Source: Rhizobium leguminosarum bv. trifolii WSM2297 (GTDB taxonomy: Bacteria; Pseudomonadota; Alphaproteobacteria; Rhizobiales; Rhizobiaceae). From it: a stretch of DNA of 64,000 bases. The DNA lies in NCBI RefSeq assembly GCF_000271845.1, contig NZ_JH719395.1, positions 2,015,287 through 2,079,286 of the forward strand, in the 5' to 3' direction. Below are positions 7,636-19,183 of this stretch, one piece after another (position 1 is the first letter of the stretch; each line of letters starts with the position of its first letter). A model generated the notes under the pieces. That model did not search any database. It was not told the origin of the DNA and saw nothing but the letters and a program-made list of their open reading frames with translations. Position numbers and translations under genes: made by a program.

Positions 7636-8340
7636 CTAGGGTGAGCATTGGAATTCGAAATATGGCAACGCACGGCTGAGCACGGCCGCCCTTGTTGTCG
7701 CCGGCCAGTGACGTGTCAGCGCATCCGCGAGCGTTTCCATCAACCTGCCGATATCCTCGCCGGCAGAAGCATGCAGCGCCTCGGCAACGATCAGCACCGA
7801 GCGCGTCGGCGCCCGCACCGCCGAAAGCCCGCCCTGCCGGTTGGTCCAGCGCCGCGCATGCGCCCTCTCCTCACCGTCTGCGAAGATCACCTCGTTTGGT
7901 TCCGGATGCTCGATGTCTCCGCCGAAGGTCAGATAGGTCTCGTGGCCGCCGGCCCGCCGAACCTCGAGATCGCCCGCAATCCGTTCGGTGTCGAAGACGG
8001 CGATCGGAATGGCGAAGGCGAGCGAAATCACATTGCAGAGATCGACGAGCGGATGCAGGCGCGGCAGGCCATGCTCCTGGCGGAAGCGGCGCAGCAGCGC
8101 CTCGGAAGCGCAGCGATATTGCGTCGGCTTCAGCCCCATGCGGGAAAAGCCGCGCCGCCACGCCTGGATTTCAGGAAATTCGCCTTCCTGCGCGACGGCG
8201 AGCCGGGCCTCGGCAATCGCGCTGAAGCCCGCAATCGCCTTCTCGACATCGGCATCCGCATGGATAGCGTCCACATGGAGCACGCCGGCGCGAAGCTCCG
8301 GAAACGCCTGCCATATCGCCTCGGAATGACGGAACTGCAT
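7636..8340 (-). CDS. Stand-alone B3/B4 tRNA-binding-like domain protein
   Basis: The 234-residue product corresponds to the B3/B4 domain of the phenylalanyl-tRNA synthetase beta subunit without any synthetase body. Supporting segments are GLKPTQYRCASEALLRRF and LPRLHPLVDLCNVISLAFAIPIAVFD, the classic B3/B4 core, and a later TNRQGGLSAV segment. Free-standing B3/B4 proteins may edit mischarged tRNA or act on related compounds, but this is not shown. The start is behind GGAGGGAGAT and only 3 bases after the stop codon of the EamA transporter gene, so the two are almost certainly in one operon. Confidence 0.85.
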   Translation of the reverse strand: MQFRHSEAIWQAFPELRAGVLHVDAIHADADVEKAIAGFSAIAEARLAVAQEGEFPEIQAWRRGFSRMGLKPTQYRCASEALLRRFRQEHGLPRLHPLVDLCNVISLAFAIPIAVFDTERIAGDLEVRRAGGHETYLTFGGDIEHPEPNEVIFADGEERAHARRWTNRQGGLSAVRAPTRSVLIVAEALHASAGEDIGRLMETLADALTRHWPATTRAAVLSRALPYFEFQCSP

Positions 8341-8343
8341 GGC

Positions 8344-9243
8344 CTATCTCCCTCCAGATATATTCATCGCCAACCGGCTGCCGGCAAAGGCAAGCCCGAG
8401 CATGGCCGCCAATACGCAGGCGATGCCGGCGATCTGGTTGAGCCCGATCGGTTCGCCGAGGATGAGGAAAGCAAGCATGACGGCGGAGACCGGAGCGACC
8501 GCAGTGAAGAGCGCGGCTTCCGTGCCGCTCACTCTTGCCGCCCCCGCATACCAGAGCAGGAAGCCGCCGGCTGTCGGCACCAGCGCATAATAGACGACGG
8601 CAACAACAGCGCCTGTGGACATATCCCGCGCGAAAGGCGCCTCGAAAACTGCCGGGATGGCGGCAACAGTGAGGCCGATGCCGGCCATCAGCGTCGACTG
8701 GGCAAGCGGCGGAATGTCAGTCTTCAGCCTCTTGTTCAGCAGGATGAACAGTCCCTCGCAGACGACGGCGCAGAAAATCAGCACATCGCCGGCGAGCGAC
8801 CCGCCGGCCGCATGGGGTGTGAAGGCGATCGAAAGCACGCCCGCCGCCGCAAGCGCCACGGCAACGAGCAAAGCAGGCTTCGGCCGTTCGCGCAGCAGCA
8901 GGACGGAAATGGCCGCCGAAACCACCGGCAGCGTGCCGATGATGACGCCGGCATCGGCCGCCGAAGTGAGGCTGAGGCCGGAAATCAGCAGCGTCGTATA
9001 ACCGACGCTGCCGGCGCCCGCCTGAATGACGAGGATCAGCCGGTCATGCCCGGAGAGCTTCGGCAGCCGGACGCCGCTCGCCCGCATCAGCACGACGAGG
9101 ATGGGAAATGCGAGAGCGAAGCGCAAAGCCGTGGCGGTAAATGGCGACAGGCCCGATGCGATGAACTTGCTGGCGATGACGGTGCTTCCCACCGTCAGCA
9201 TGGCCAGCGCCAGATAGAGATATCCTTGAATCTGCCTCGACAT
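8344..9243 (-). CDS. EamA/DMT superfamily transporter
   Basis: The 299-residue membrane protein has ten hydrophobic segments in two EamA repeats (about residues 8-138 and 150-290). Typical features are an N-terminal LYLALAMLTVGSTVIASKFI and a long final helix. EamA proteins usually export amino acids or other metabolites; the substrate is not readable. The start is preceded by AGGAGG. The gene is followed after 3 bases by the B3/B4 gene and preceded by an AraC-type regulator on the same strand, which suggests local control. Confidence 0.85.
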   Translation of the reverse strand: MSRQIQGYLYLALAMLTVGSTVIASKFIASGLSPFTATALRFALAFPILVVLMRASGVRLPKLSGHDRLILVIQAGAGSVGYTTLLISGLSLTSAADAGVIIGTLPVVSAAISVLLLRERPKPALLVAVALAAAGVLSIAFTPHAAGGSLAGDVLIFCAVVCEGLFILLNKRLKTDIPPLAQSTLMAGIGLTVAAIPAVFEAPFARDMSTGAVVAVVYYALVPTAGGFLLWYAGAARVSGTEAALFTAVAPVSAVMLAFLILGEPIGLNQIAGIACVLAAMLGLAFAGSRLAMNISGGR

Positions 9244-9326
9244 ACAACGCCTCCTGTTGGGAGCGCCTAGGAAACAGCAGGGGCGTCTCGCGGTCTTGAA
9301 CGAAATTGCAGGCGCGACGTTGGCGC

Positions 9327-10133
9327 TCAGAAAAAGGCGCCGGCATAGAGCCGCGGCGACAGGCCGTATTTGCGCACGAAGACGCGCGTCATGTGGCTCT
9401 GGTCGGCAAAGCCGCTGGCGAAGGCTGCTTCGGCAAGCGGCATGCCCCGAGCGATCAGCCGCCGGGCGAGATGGATGCGGGCCTGGACGAGATAGGCATG
9501 GGGCGTCAATCCCGTCGCCTTGGCAAAACCGCGCAGCACCTGGAAGCGGCTGAGCCCGCTTTCCCTGGCGAGATCGGCAAGCGAGACGGCCGCAAGCGGA
9601 TCATCATCGATCAGATCTCGGGCCGCGCGGATCGACGCCGGCACTGGCGGCCGCTCGCGGCTGCCGCCGCGTTCCCGCATGACATCGGCGACGAGCTGTA
9701 GCAGTAACTCCTCCGAGAGCAGCCCGCCGGCCGCTCCGCCGCCGGTCACCGTGCCAAACAACTTTTCGAAGCGGGCGGCGATCGCCCTATTGCGGATGAC
9801 GGGATAGGGGATTTCCTGCCGCCCTGCCCCACCCTCGGCGATCTCTCGCGACAGCCCGGCGACGATCTCAGGGTCGAAATAAAGGATGCGCCACGATCGC
9901 CCTTCGCCGATCGGCGCGCCGTCATGCACCTCGTTCGGATTGACGGTGATGATATCGCCGGCCTCGGCCTCCACCATGCCGCGGCCGCTCAGCGATTTCT
10001 GCGCGCCGGCGGAAATCAGGCCGATGCCGAATTGCTCATGCGTATGCCTACCGAAACTATGATGCGTTTCCGCCATCACCGCTTCGACGCCCGTCAGCGC
10101 CGAGCGCAGCATCCTGAACTGGTTTTTCGGCAT
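9327..10133 (-). CDS. AraC family transcriptional regulator
   Basis: The 268-residue protein has an N-terminal cupin-like AraC_binding domain (HHSFGRHTHEQFGIGLISAG, then GDIITVNPNEVHDG) and a C-terminal double helix-turn-helix (about residues 165-262, including SLADLARESGLSRFQVLRGF and FADQSHMTRVFVRKYG). It lies 83 bases upstream of the EamA-B3/B4 gene pair on the same strand, so it may regulate that exporter; the inducer is unknown. Confidence 0.88.
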   Translation of the reverse strand: MPKNQFRMLRSALTGVEAVMAETHHSFGRHTHEQFGIGLISAGAQKSLSGRGMVEAEAGDIITVNPNEVHDGAPIGEGRSWRILYFDPEIVAGLSREIAEGGAGRQEIPYPVIRNRAIAARFEKLFGTVTGGGAAGGLLSEELLLQLVADVMRERGGSRERPPVPASIRAARDLIDDDPLAAVSLADLARESGLSRFQVLRGFAKATGLTPHAYLVQARIHLARRLIARGMPLAEAAFASGFADQSHMTRVFVRKYGLSPRLYAGAFF

Positions 10134-10193
10134 GTCCCGTCCAAAGGTCCGATCGCCGCCACTTTGCCAGCCGGGCGGAGATGTCGCAATGGC

Positions 10194-10269
10194 TAGAGCA
10201 TGTCGCGCAAAAGTGTGCGGCGGTTTTGCGATAACGACACGCGTAAAAACAAGGAGCTAAAGCGCGTCG
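10194..10269. repeat. Dispersed intergenic repeat, copy 2
   Basis: Read on the minus strand this is another copy of the element at 6637-6698: TTGTTTTTACGCGTGTCGTT, then ATCGCAAAACC, then TTTTGCGCGACATGCTCTA. It fills most of the gap between the AraC gene and the phosphotransferase gene. Confidence 0.75.
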
Positions 10270-10273
10270 TGCT

Positions 10274-11062
10274 TTAGAAGAACTCGTCGAGCAGCTGATA
10301 GTAATCAAGCCTCGCTGGCTCCAGGGCCGTCAGCCCGTAAAGATCGAGGAAGGGCTGCACAAGCGCATCGCCGAAATTGGAGGCGATGCTGCGGCAGGCG
10401 AGCGCGATATCCTGATAGCGGTCGGCAATGCCGAGCCGGCTGCAATCGATATAGCCGGAGAACCCGTCTTCGCAGGCGATGAAATTCGGCAGGCAGGCAT
10501 CGCCATGGGTGACGACGAGATCCTCGCGGTCCGGCCTTCTGCTTTCGAGCTCGGCAAACAGCGTCTCGGCACTCTTGCCAAGCCGCGTCTCGTCGAAATC
10601 GGTCTCGTCGACGATGCCGGCCTGCATCCGCGCTTTGGCCACCGCCACGCGGTTCTCCAGCCGGTGATCGAAGGGGCAGGATGCGATCGGCAGACGATGC
10701 AGCTCGAGAAGCGCCGCAGCCAGCAATTCGACCCGCACAAGCGGCGTCAGCGCCGAGGCGCTGGCGAGATCGGCGCCCGGCAGGGCGCTGATCAGCAGCC
10801 GATTGCGCCCGCCGCCGCTTTCCCTCGCGATGACATCCGGACAGGGCAGTCCGGAAGCCTTGAGCCAGTCGAGCCTTGCTGCTTCATTGGCAAGCTCGCC
10901 GAATGGGCCTGCCTGCTCGACTTTCAGATAGAGGCTTGGCAAGCCCTCGCCTTCCAGCCGGAAGACGCTTGCCGCCGAACGACCGAGCCCATCCCGCTCC
11001 ATCCGGTAACCCGATAGCCGCTCGCCGAGCGGTCCGGCCGGCAATGTCTTGGAAAATGTCAA
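10274..11062 (-). CDS. Aminoglycoside 3'-phosphotransferase-like kinase
   Basis: The 262-residue product matches the APH(3') family in length and layout. Lys47 fits the ATP-binding lysine, His186-Gly-Asp188 with Asn193 (HGDACLPNF) is the catalytic loop, and Asp206 in GYIDCSRLGIADRYQD is the magnesium-binding aspartate. The start is a TTG whose bases overlap the TGA stop of a 53-residue ORF just upstream, so translation is probably coupled. In a soil bacterium it may be a chromosomal resistance gene or a kinase for another substrate; activity on a given drug cannot be inferred. Confidence 0.85.
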   Translation of the reverse strand: MTFSKTLPAGPLGERLSGYRMERDGLGRSAASVFRLEGEGLPSLYLKVEQAGPFGELANEAARLDWLKASGLPCPDVIARESGGGRNRLLISALPGADLASASALTPLVRVELLAAALLELHRLPIASCPFDHRLENRVAVAKARMQAGIVDETDFDETRLGKSAETLFAELESRRPDREDLVVTHGDACLPNFIACEDGFSGYIDCSRLGIADRYQDIALACRSIASNFGDALVQPFLDLYGLTALEPARLDYYQLLDEFF

Positions 11063-11220
11063 TGAAGCGTTTCGGCGGGCGCAGCTTCGAGAAGGATCTC
11101 GAAGGCCTCTTCGAGCGCTGCCACCAGAATATCGGTCAGCTCTTCGCCTTTGTTTTCCAGAAACAGCGCGCTCACGGCTTCGTCCTGGCCCTCCAGAAAA
11201 TGCTCGAACTCGTTCGACAT
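11059..11220 (-). CDS. 53-residue acidic ORF coupled to the APH gene
   Basis: An ATG at 11220 opens a 53-codon frame that ends in TGA at 11061-11059, overlapping the TTG start of the phosphotransferase gene. The predicted peptide starts MSNEFEHFLEGQDEAVSALF and continues as acidic amphipathic helix with no cysteines and one histidine at the end. The acidic, helical composition and the exact overlap argue for a real coding sequence rather than noise. I recognise no family. It could be a leader for translational coupling or a small partner protein. Confidence 0.6.
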   Translation of the reverse strand: MSNEFEHFLEGQDEAVSALFLENKGEELTDILVAALEEAFEILLEAAPAETLH

Positions 11221-11324
11221 ATCATTGTCCCTTCTTCACCGTACCATCACGGCCATGGGAAGAGGCTAGATGCGGTTCCTTGCGTGTGGCTTGTTGCCGG
11301 TGCGACGGGATCCGATCACGAGGG

Positions 11325-12359
11325 CTAGTCACGAATTTCATACTTCGCATACTGACTGCGGGGGATCAATCCGCCAACTTCGTGGGCAAATGACATAACT
11401 TTCGTAGCTCCGTCATCCACCTCGCAACGGAAGCGAACTTGGAACCAGCCCTTGGCTGTGCCAAAGGCCGCATCCTTCACATCAAGAATGTTACCGGCTC
11501 GCAACCCAAAACTGGGCAATGCGGACGGGAAATAGGCCGGTGAACCGTGAACAAGTTGGCCCTGAAGCTCGGTAGTGCAAAGCGTGGCCACTCGCTCTTT
11601 GCGTGAAAGGCCACCCATCGCGGTTTGCGCAAATAAACTGCCATCGGCCGTCCGCGAAAACAGGGTTCTTGCCTCAGGCAGATCGTTCGTTGCAGGCAGC
11701 GCTTTCGGTTTTTCAGCGGTCTTCTGCTCCGGCGGTTTCGCCTGCTCGATGGTCGTATTCGCTTCGCTAGACGCTTCTGCCGGCGGCCCATTGCGCTCCG
11801 GAGAAACGTCCATCGTGGCCACCTCAGGGAGCTTCACATCGTCTGGTACGGGTTTTGATGCAGGCGCCTCGGTTTCAGGTTTCGCCGCAGTAGCCTTTGT
11901 CGGCATCGGCTCCGATTGAGTGTCGTGCTGCGGTGGAGTTGTCGAAGGTTTTATTTCACCTTGCGAAGAATTTCCCGCTAACGATTTCTCGGGACCGCTA
12001 TCCTTATCCCCAAATTGGGTGACAGGGCTCAGGGTCGGCATAGGCTTCGACTTGGCTTGCTCGGGAGCCTTTGTCGCCGAAGGCGGTGGTGGGGGTGGCG
12101 GCGGGCGTTTCTTGGCCTGTTCCGGCGGCTTAGGCTCCGGTGGCTTTTCCTCCGGCTTCTTCTCCTCCGGCGGCGGAACGAGCTCGACCTTGACGCTCTC
12201 GTCTTCCGCAGGCTTTGGCTCGATCTTCGGCAGCCCGAAAATCAACAGCGCGACAAGCGGCACATGCAGAAGCACGGACGCGACAACACCCCAGCGGATT
12301 TCAGGCCGCTGTTTTGCCGTTTCGTGATTCGTCTCTGTCATTTCCACGTCGTCTGTCAC
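11325..12359 (-). CDS. DUF930 protein with TonB-like N-terminal region
   Basis: The 344-residue product has a short cytoplasmic N-terminus, one membrane helix (VVASVLLHVPLVALLIFGL), a long proline/glutamate/lysine-rich stretch (about residues 50-230, including PPPEEKKPEEKPPEPKPP), and a C-terminal DUF930 domain of about 110 residues with cysteines in ATLCTTELQ and RFRCEVDD. The architecture resembles TonB or TolA: anchored inside, spanning the periplasm. The frame starts at GTG 12359, but an ATG at 12341 is also possible. The next upstream gene encodes a paralogue. DUF930 has no known activity. Confidence 0.75.
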   Translation of the reverse strand: MTDDVEMTETNHETAKQRPEIRWGVVASVLLHVPLVALLIFGLPKIEPKPAEDESVKVELVPPPEEKKPEEKPPEPKPPEQAKKRPPPPPPPPSATKAPEQAKSKPMPTLSPVTQFGDKDSGPEKSLAGNSSQGEIKPSTTPPQHDTQSEPMPTKATAAKPETEAPASKPVPDDVKLPEVATMDVSPERNGPPAEASSEANTTIEQAKPPEQKTAEKPKALPATNDLPEARTLFSRTADGSLFAQTAMGGLSRKERVATLCTTELQGQLVHGSPAYFPSALPSFGLRAGNILDVKDAAFGTAKGWFQVRFRCEVDDGATKVMSFAHEVGGLIPRSQYAKYEIRD

Positions 12360-12428
12360 AGCAGCGATGTGGCTGTTAAAACCGGCAGCATCAAGCCACG
12401 AAACAAAAAAACCTCGTGATCGCCGCGT

Positions 12429-13157
12429 TCATTGGTCGGCGGGCCCGTCATCCTTTACCAGATCGTGCGCCTGCCATTCGGCCTCCGGAATGGCGTTTCC
12501 GACGAGAGAGGCGAAGGACACGATTTTACCGGATCCGGCATCAAGCGCGCATTTGAACTGGATGTTGTACCACTTGCCTTTGCTGCTGAAGGCGCCACCC
12601 CTCACCTCGACGCTGTTGCCGCTGACCTTCTCCGGTGCCATTGCATAGGGCGCGAGCATATCCGGCCGCGCGCGGCGAACCTGCTCCAGCGCTTCGAGGT
12701 CGCAGAGCTGCAGATTACGCTCGCTGCCGGCAAGGCTACGCAGTGCTTCGCGGGCGCCCCGGCTGCGCGGATCGGCCAGCACCTTGTCGGAAAACAGCCG
12801 GCTTGCCGCGACGAATTCAGTCGGCTTCGGCGCCGGCGGAGCGACTGACGTCACAGACGGCATTGCGGCAGCGGGCGGATTATTGGCGACCGGCGCAGGG
12901 CTTTCGGCTTGGGGCGATGCGGCTTCGGGTTTTGTCGGATCCGGCGATGGCACCTTAACCGGCTCGGACTTTGTCGGTGGTTCCGAGGGCTGCGGAACGA
13001 TCTCCACCGAGAGACCGTCGTCGGGCAATGGCAAGGGCGGCTCGGCCTTCGGCAACAGTAGAAGAAGAAGAAGCAGGATGACACAGGCATGCAGCGCAAA
13101 TGACGCAGCAGCGCCCCACCGGATCCCATCATCCCACTTGTCCGCCGCCATTTCCAT
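12429..13157 (-). CDS. DUF930 protein, shorter paralogue
   Basis: The 242-residue product repeats the layout of its neighbour: the motif IRWGAAASFALHACVILLLL gives one membrane helix, then a proline-rich linker (about residues 45-110), then a DUF930 domain with cysteines in LQLCDLEALEQ and IQFKCALDAG. The ending EAEWQAHDLV aligns with RSQYAKYEI in the neighbour. The two genes are 69 bases apart on the same strand and look like a tandem duplication. The start ATG is at 13157. Confidence 0.78.
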   Translation of the reverse strand: MEMAADKWDDGIRWGAAASFALHACVILLLLLLLLPKAEPPLPLPDDGLSVEIVPQPSEPPTKSEPVKVPSPDPTKPEAASPQAESPAPVANNPPAAAMPSVTSVAPPAPKPTEFVAASRLFSDKVLADPRSRGAREALRSLAGSERNLQLCDLEALEQVRRARPDMLAPYAMAPEKVSGNSVEVRGGAFSSKGKWYNIQFKCALDAGSGKIVSFASLVGNAIPEAEWQAHDLVKDDGPADQ

Positions 13158-13333
13158 CGGTTAGCAGGCGGCAGTCGGACGATCGGTGACGACCGGGAAA
13201 TGGAGGAGCGCTTTCATCATGAGCTTGCCGAAAAATCGGGCCGGGAGCCCCGCCGCGGAAATTGAAGCACGGGTCGACACTGCCAGCACAGCCGAGGCTC
13301 TGCAACACAGAAAATTCCAATCTCTAATTACAC

Positions 13334-13627
13334 TTAGCCAAGCGAGCCTATGAGATCCCGATAGGCCGCCTCCGGGAAGGCCTTCAGCGTCTCGGTCCGG
13401 ACATTGCCGCCCATGGCAAGAGAGAGCGTAAAATGCGCCATCACAGCGTCATCGGGCGCCTCACAGACGGCGACCATGTCATGGCCGCCCATCGTCAGGA
13501 AAAACTGATTGAAGGAGCCGCCGACGCCGGCGAGCAATTTCTTCGCCGCGTCCAGTCGTTTTGCCGAGTCGCGAACGTTGCGGATGCCTTGATCCGTCCA
13601 ATCGATCAAAAGAATGTAAGTGGTCAT
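13334..13627 (-). CDS. GYD domain protein
   Basis: The 97-residue protein is a single GYD domain (ferredoxin-like fold): it starts MTTYILLIDWTDQGIRNVRD and contains LLAGVGGSFNQFFLTMGGHDMVAVCEAPDD, the family's hallmark region. No function is established for these proteins. The ATG lies behind TTAGGAGG. The gene is isolated, with gaps of about 180-200 bases on each side. Confidence 0.88.
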   Translation of the reverse strand: MTTYILLIDWTDQGIRNVRDSAKRLDAAKKLLAGVGGSFNQFFLTMGGHDMVAVCEAPDDAVMAHFTLSLAMGGNVRTETLKAFPEAAYRDLIGSLG

Positions 13628-13782
13628 GTCGTACCTCCTAACGGAGGAACCAGTCTACGCAGGTATGCGTCGACCTTGGTTCGCGCGTCGCGATCGATCC
13701 CTTCCCCCGTGGCCGAATTATAGCCCTGTCACCATGAGGGGACAAGAAAGCCAACGCACTCATTGGTGTTAATTACAAAAGC

Positions 13783-13809
13783 AAAAGCCGGGCATCGAGC
13801 CCGGCTTTT
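13783..13809 (-). terminator. rpoD terminator
   Basis: AAAAGCCGGGC and GCCCGGCTTTT form an 11-bp stem with a five-base loop just past the rpoD stop codon. Read on the minus strand it ends in TTTTGCTTTTG. Confidence 0.85.
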
Positions 13810-13832
13810 CCCATCAGAACGGCATCGAAGCC

Positions 13833-15890
<2,058 letters not shown>

Positions 15891-16358
15891 TTATATCGTC
15901 GCCTTCCTGACGCTATCCAATCTCGCTACGGTGAATGGGCCGTCTCCGAGCATCACGCGCCGCACGCGTCGCCCTAGAATCACCTTTGCCCACCTAACGG
16001 GATGACATTTAAAGCCTGATTAACCACGATCGCCGGCACCGGACAGCAAAGCTTTTTTGCTTTTGGATTTCCGGCCATGGTTGCGCGATCCGCCTTGACC
16101 CAGTTCACCGTTTCAACAAGTCGAACGGTGATTCCCACATTTTTTGCTCTCGTCAAGCTTTTCCACAAAAAAAGCTCACGAAATATCGGAAAAAGCCTTA
16201 TCCACAGGCTTTGAACCGCGGCAGCGATTGCGAACCCTTATTTAAGATGCGGCGAACAAAAGACAAGGGCAGCACGGATTTTGCTCCCCCTGCCAGTGGT
16301 TCGCGGCTTTTTTGCGTCCTATCGTTGGTCTATTCGCCTCTGTCCGGACAAATACTGG
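15891..16358. other. rpoD upstream region
   Basis: This 468-base gap contains no convincing gene. It holds the AGGAAGG ribosome binding site of rpoD, an AGCAAAG/CTTTTTTGCT hairpin near 16045-16065, and two DnaA-box-like sites listed separately. A possible -35 element CTTGAC occurs near 16150-16157 on the minus strand, but no good -10 could be assigned. Confidence 0.5.
16159..16206 (+). promoter_or_regulatory. Two DnaA-box-like sites upstream of rpoD
   Basis: TTTTCCACA at 16159-16167 and TTATCCACA at 16198-16206 both fit the DnaA consensus TTWTNCACA, the second exactly, in the same orientation and 39 bases apart. They lie about 270-320 bases upstream of rpoD. Binding by DnaA is an inference; control of rpoD or of the dnaG region by DnaA is known in E. 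coli. Confidence 0.45.
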
Positions 16359-16706
16359 CTACTTTGCCTCGCCATCATAGGCCGTCACCTTCAACGCGCC
16401 GAGATCGACCGCGGGAATGCAGCGCAGATTGACCGACGCCATGGCCGCGCCATTCGGGCCTACGCCTTCGCCGAACGGCGCGATGCCGCAGTTGGCGCAG
16501 AAGTGATGCCGGATGACGTGCCTGTTGAAAGTATAGGTCGAGAGATCGTCTTCGGGCGTCTTCAGCACCAGCTTGTCGCGCGGCACGAAGGCTAGAAGTC
16601 CGCCTCGCCGGCGGCAGAGCGAACAGTTGCAGTCCAACGCCTCGGTGAATTCGCCTTCGACTTCGAAAGCGACTTTGCCGCAATGGCAGCTTCCTTCATA
16701 GAGCAT
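16359..16706 (-). CDS. GFA family zinc protein
   Basis: The 115-residue protein is a GFA (glutathione-dependent formaldehyde-activating enzyme-like) domain. It shows the zinc-binding cysteines in order: CHCGKVAF, then CNCSLCRR, then CANCGIAPF. Members bind zinc in a beta fold; most have no proven activity on formaldehyde. The ATG is preceded by GAGGAGG and lies only 10 bases after the tdh stop codon, so it is the last gene of a kbl-tdh-GFA unit. Confidence 0.88.
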   Translation of the reverse strand: MLYEGSCHCGKVAFEVEGEFTEALDCNCSLCRRRGGLLAFVPRDKLVLKTPEDDLSTYTFNRHVIRHHFCANCGIAPFGEGVGPNGAAMASVNLRCIPAVDLGALKVTAYDGEAK

Positions 16707-16716
16707 GTCTTCCTCC

Positions 16717-17754
<1,038 letters not shown>

Positions 17755-17782
17755 ATCTATATCCCTTGCAGTGCCTATTCCC

Positions 17783-17920
17783 GCCCCTCATCCGCCTGCC
17801 GGCACCTTCTCCCCGCAGGCGGGGCGAAGGGGATATGCCGCACCGCCTCGTCAACCCTCGACGCCGCGTTTGGCACGTCCCCTCGCCCCGTTTACGGGGA
17901 GAGGGTTAGGGTGAGGGGCA
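17783..17920. repeat. RIME-like 138-bp palindromic element, copy A
   Basis: The element starts GCCCCTCATCCGCCTGCCGG and ends TTAGGGTGAGGGGCA. It contains two hairpins, CTTCTCCCCGC with GCGGGGCGAAG, and CCCTCGCCCCGT with ACGGGGAGAGGG, joined by a variable middle. An inverted copy of the same length lies at 32011-32148. Here it falls between kbl and tdh, inside a likely operon. Confidence 0.85.
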
Positions 17921-17931
17921 ATCTCCCATTC

Positions 17932-19119
17932 TCAAATCATGCCCAATTCCCGCCCGGCCTCGGCAAACGCCGCAATCGCCCGCTCGACATCCTGATGCGA
18001 ATGCGCCGCCGACATCTGCGTACGGATGCGGGCCTGGCCCTTCGGCACGACCGGGAAGGAAAAGCCGATGACATAGATGCCCTTCTTCAGCATCAGCCCC
18101 GCCATGTCCTGGGCGAGCTTGGCATCGCCAAGCATGACCGGGATGATCGGATGGCCTTCGCCGGCGAGCGTGAAGCCGAGCTTGGTCATCTCGCGGCGGA
18201 AGAGATCGGCATTGTCGGACAGGCGCTGGCGCAAGGCATCGCCCTTTTTGATGAGGTCGAACACTTTGAGCGAGGCGGCGGCGATAACAGGCGCCAGCGT
18301 GTTCGAGAACAGATAGGGTCGCGAGCGCTGCCGCAGCCATTCGACGACCTCGGCCTTGGCCGACGTATAACCGCCGGAGGCGCCGCCGAGCGCCTTGCCG
18401 AGCGTGCCGGTGATGATATCGATCCGGCCCTCGACGCCGCAATATTCCGGCGAGCCACGGCCGTTCTTGCCGACGAAACCGACCGCGTGGCTGTCATCGA
18501 CCATGACCATCGCGCCGTATTTTTCGGCGAGATCGCAGACGCCGCCGAGATTGGCGATGATACCGTCCATCGAGAAGACGCCGTCGGTGGCGATCAGCGT
18601 GAAGCGGCTGCCTTCGGCCTTTTTCAGCTCCTCTTCGAGTGCCGCCATATCGTTGTTGGCGTAGCGGAAGCGTTTGGCCTTCGAAAGCCGGACGCCGTCG
18701 ATGATCGAGGCGTGGTTGAGGGCATCCGAGATGATCGCGTCCTCCTCGGAAAGCAGCGTTTCGAACAGACCGCCATTGGCATCGAAGCAGGAGGAATAGA
18801 GGATCGTATCCTCCATGCCGAGGAAGGCGGAGATGCGTGCCTCGAGCTGCTTGTGCTCTTCCTGCGTGCCGCAGATGAAGCGCACCGAGGCCATGCCATA
18901 GCCGTAGCGGTCGAGCGCCTGTTTGCCGGCCTCGGCCAGTTCCTCGTTGTCGGCAAGGCCGAGATAGTTGTTGGCGCAGAAATTCAGCACCCGCTCGCCG
19001 GTGGAAATCTTAATCTCGCCCGCCTGCTTCGAGCTGATGACCCGCTCGGATTTGTAAAGGCCGGCATCCTTGAGCGCCGCAATCTCGGCTCGGAGATGGG
19101 AGAGAAATGGCGAGGTCAT
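17932..19119 (-). CDS. kbl: 2-Amino-3-ketobutyrate CoA ligase (glycine C-acetyltransferase)
   Basis: The 395-residue PLP enzyme of the alpha-oxoamine synthase group cleaves 2-amino-3-ketobutyrate with CoA to glycine and acetyl-CoA. Typical segments are [32 protein letters not shown] and [19 protein letters not shown], where the lysine binds PLP. The length matches E. coli Kbl (398). It is upstream of tdh on the same strand, so the two steps of threonine degradation are encoded together. Confidence 0.96.
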   Translation of the reverse strand: MTSPFLSHLRAEIAALKDAGLYKSERVISSKQAGEIKISTGERVLNFCANNYLGLADNEELAEAGKQALDRYGYGMASVRFICGTQEEHKQLEARISAFLGMEDTILYSSCFDANGGLFETLLSEEDAIISDALNHASIIDGVRLSKAKRFRYANNDMAALEEELKKAEGSRFTLIATDGVFSMDGIIANLGGVCDLAEKYGAMVMVDDSHAVGFVGKNGRGSPEYCGVEGRIDIITGTLGKALGGASGGYTSAKAEVVEWLRQRSRPYLFSNTLAPVIAAASLKVFDLIKKGDALRQRLSDNADLFRREMTKLGFTLAGEGHPIIPVMLGDAKLAQDMAGLMLKKGIYVIGFSFPVVPKGQARIRTQMSAAHSHQDVERAIAAFAEAGRELGMI

Positions 19120-19183
19120 GGGCGGCCCTTCCTGACGTTTTTTATAGCACTCGGGTTAGCATACCGCCGCGGGCTTGTCTTGT

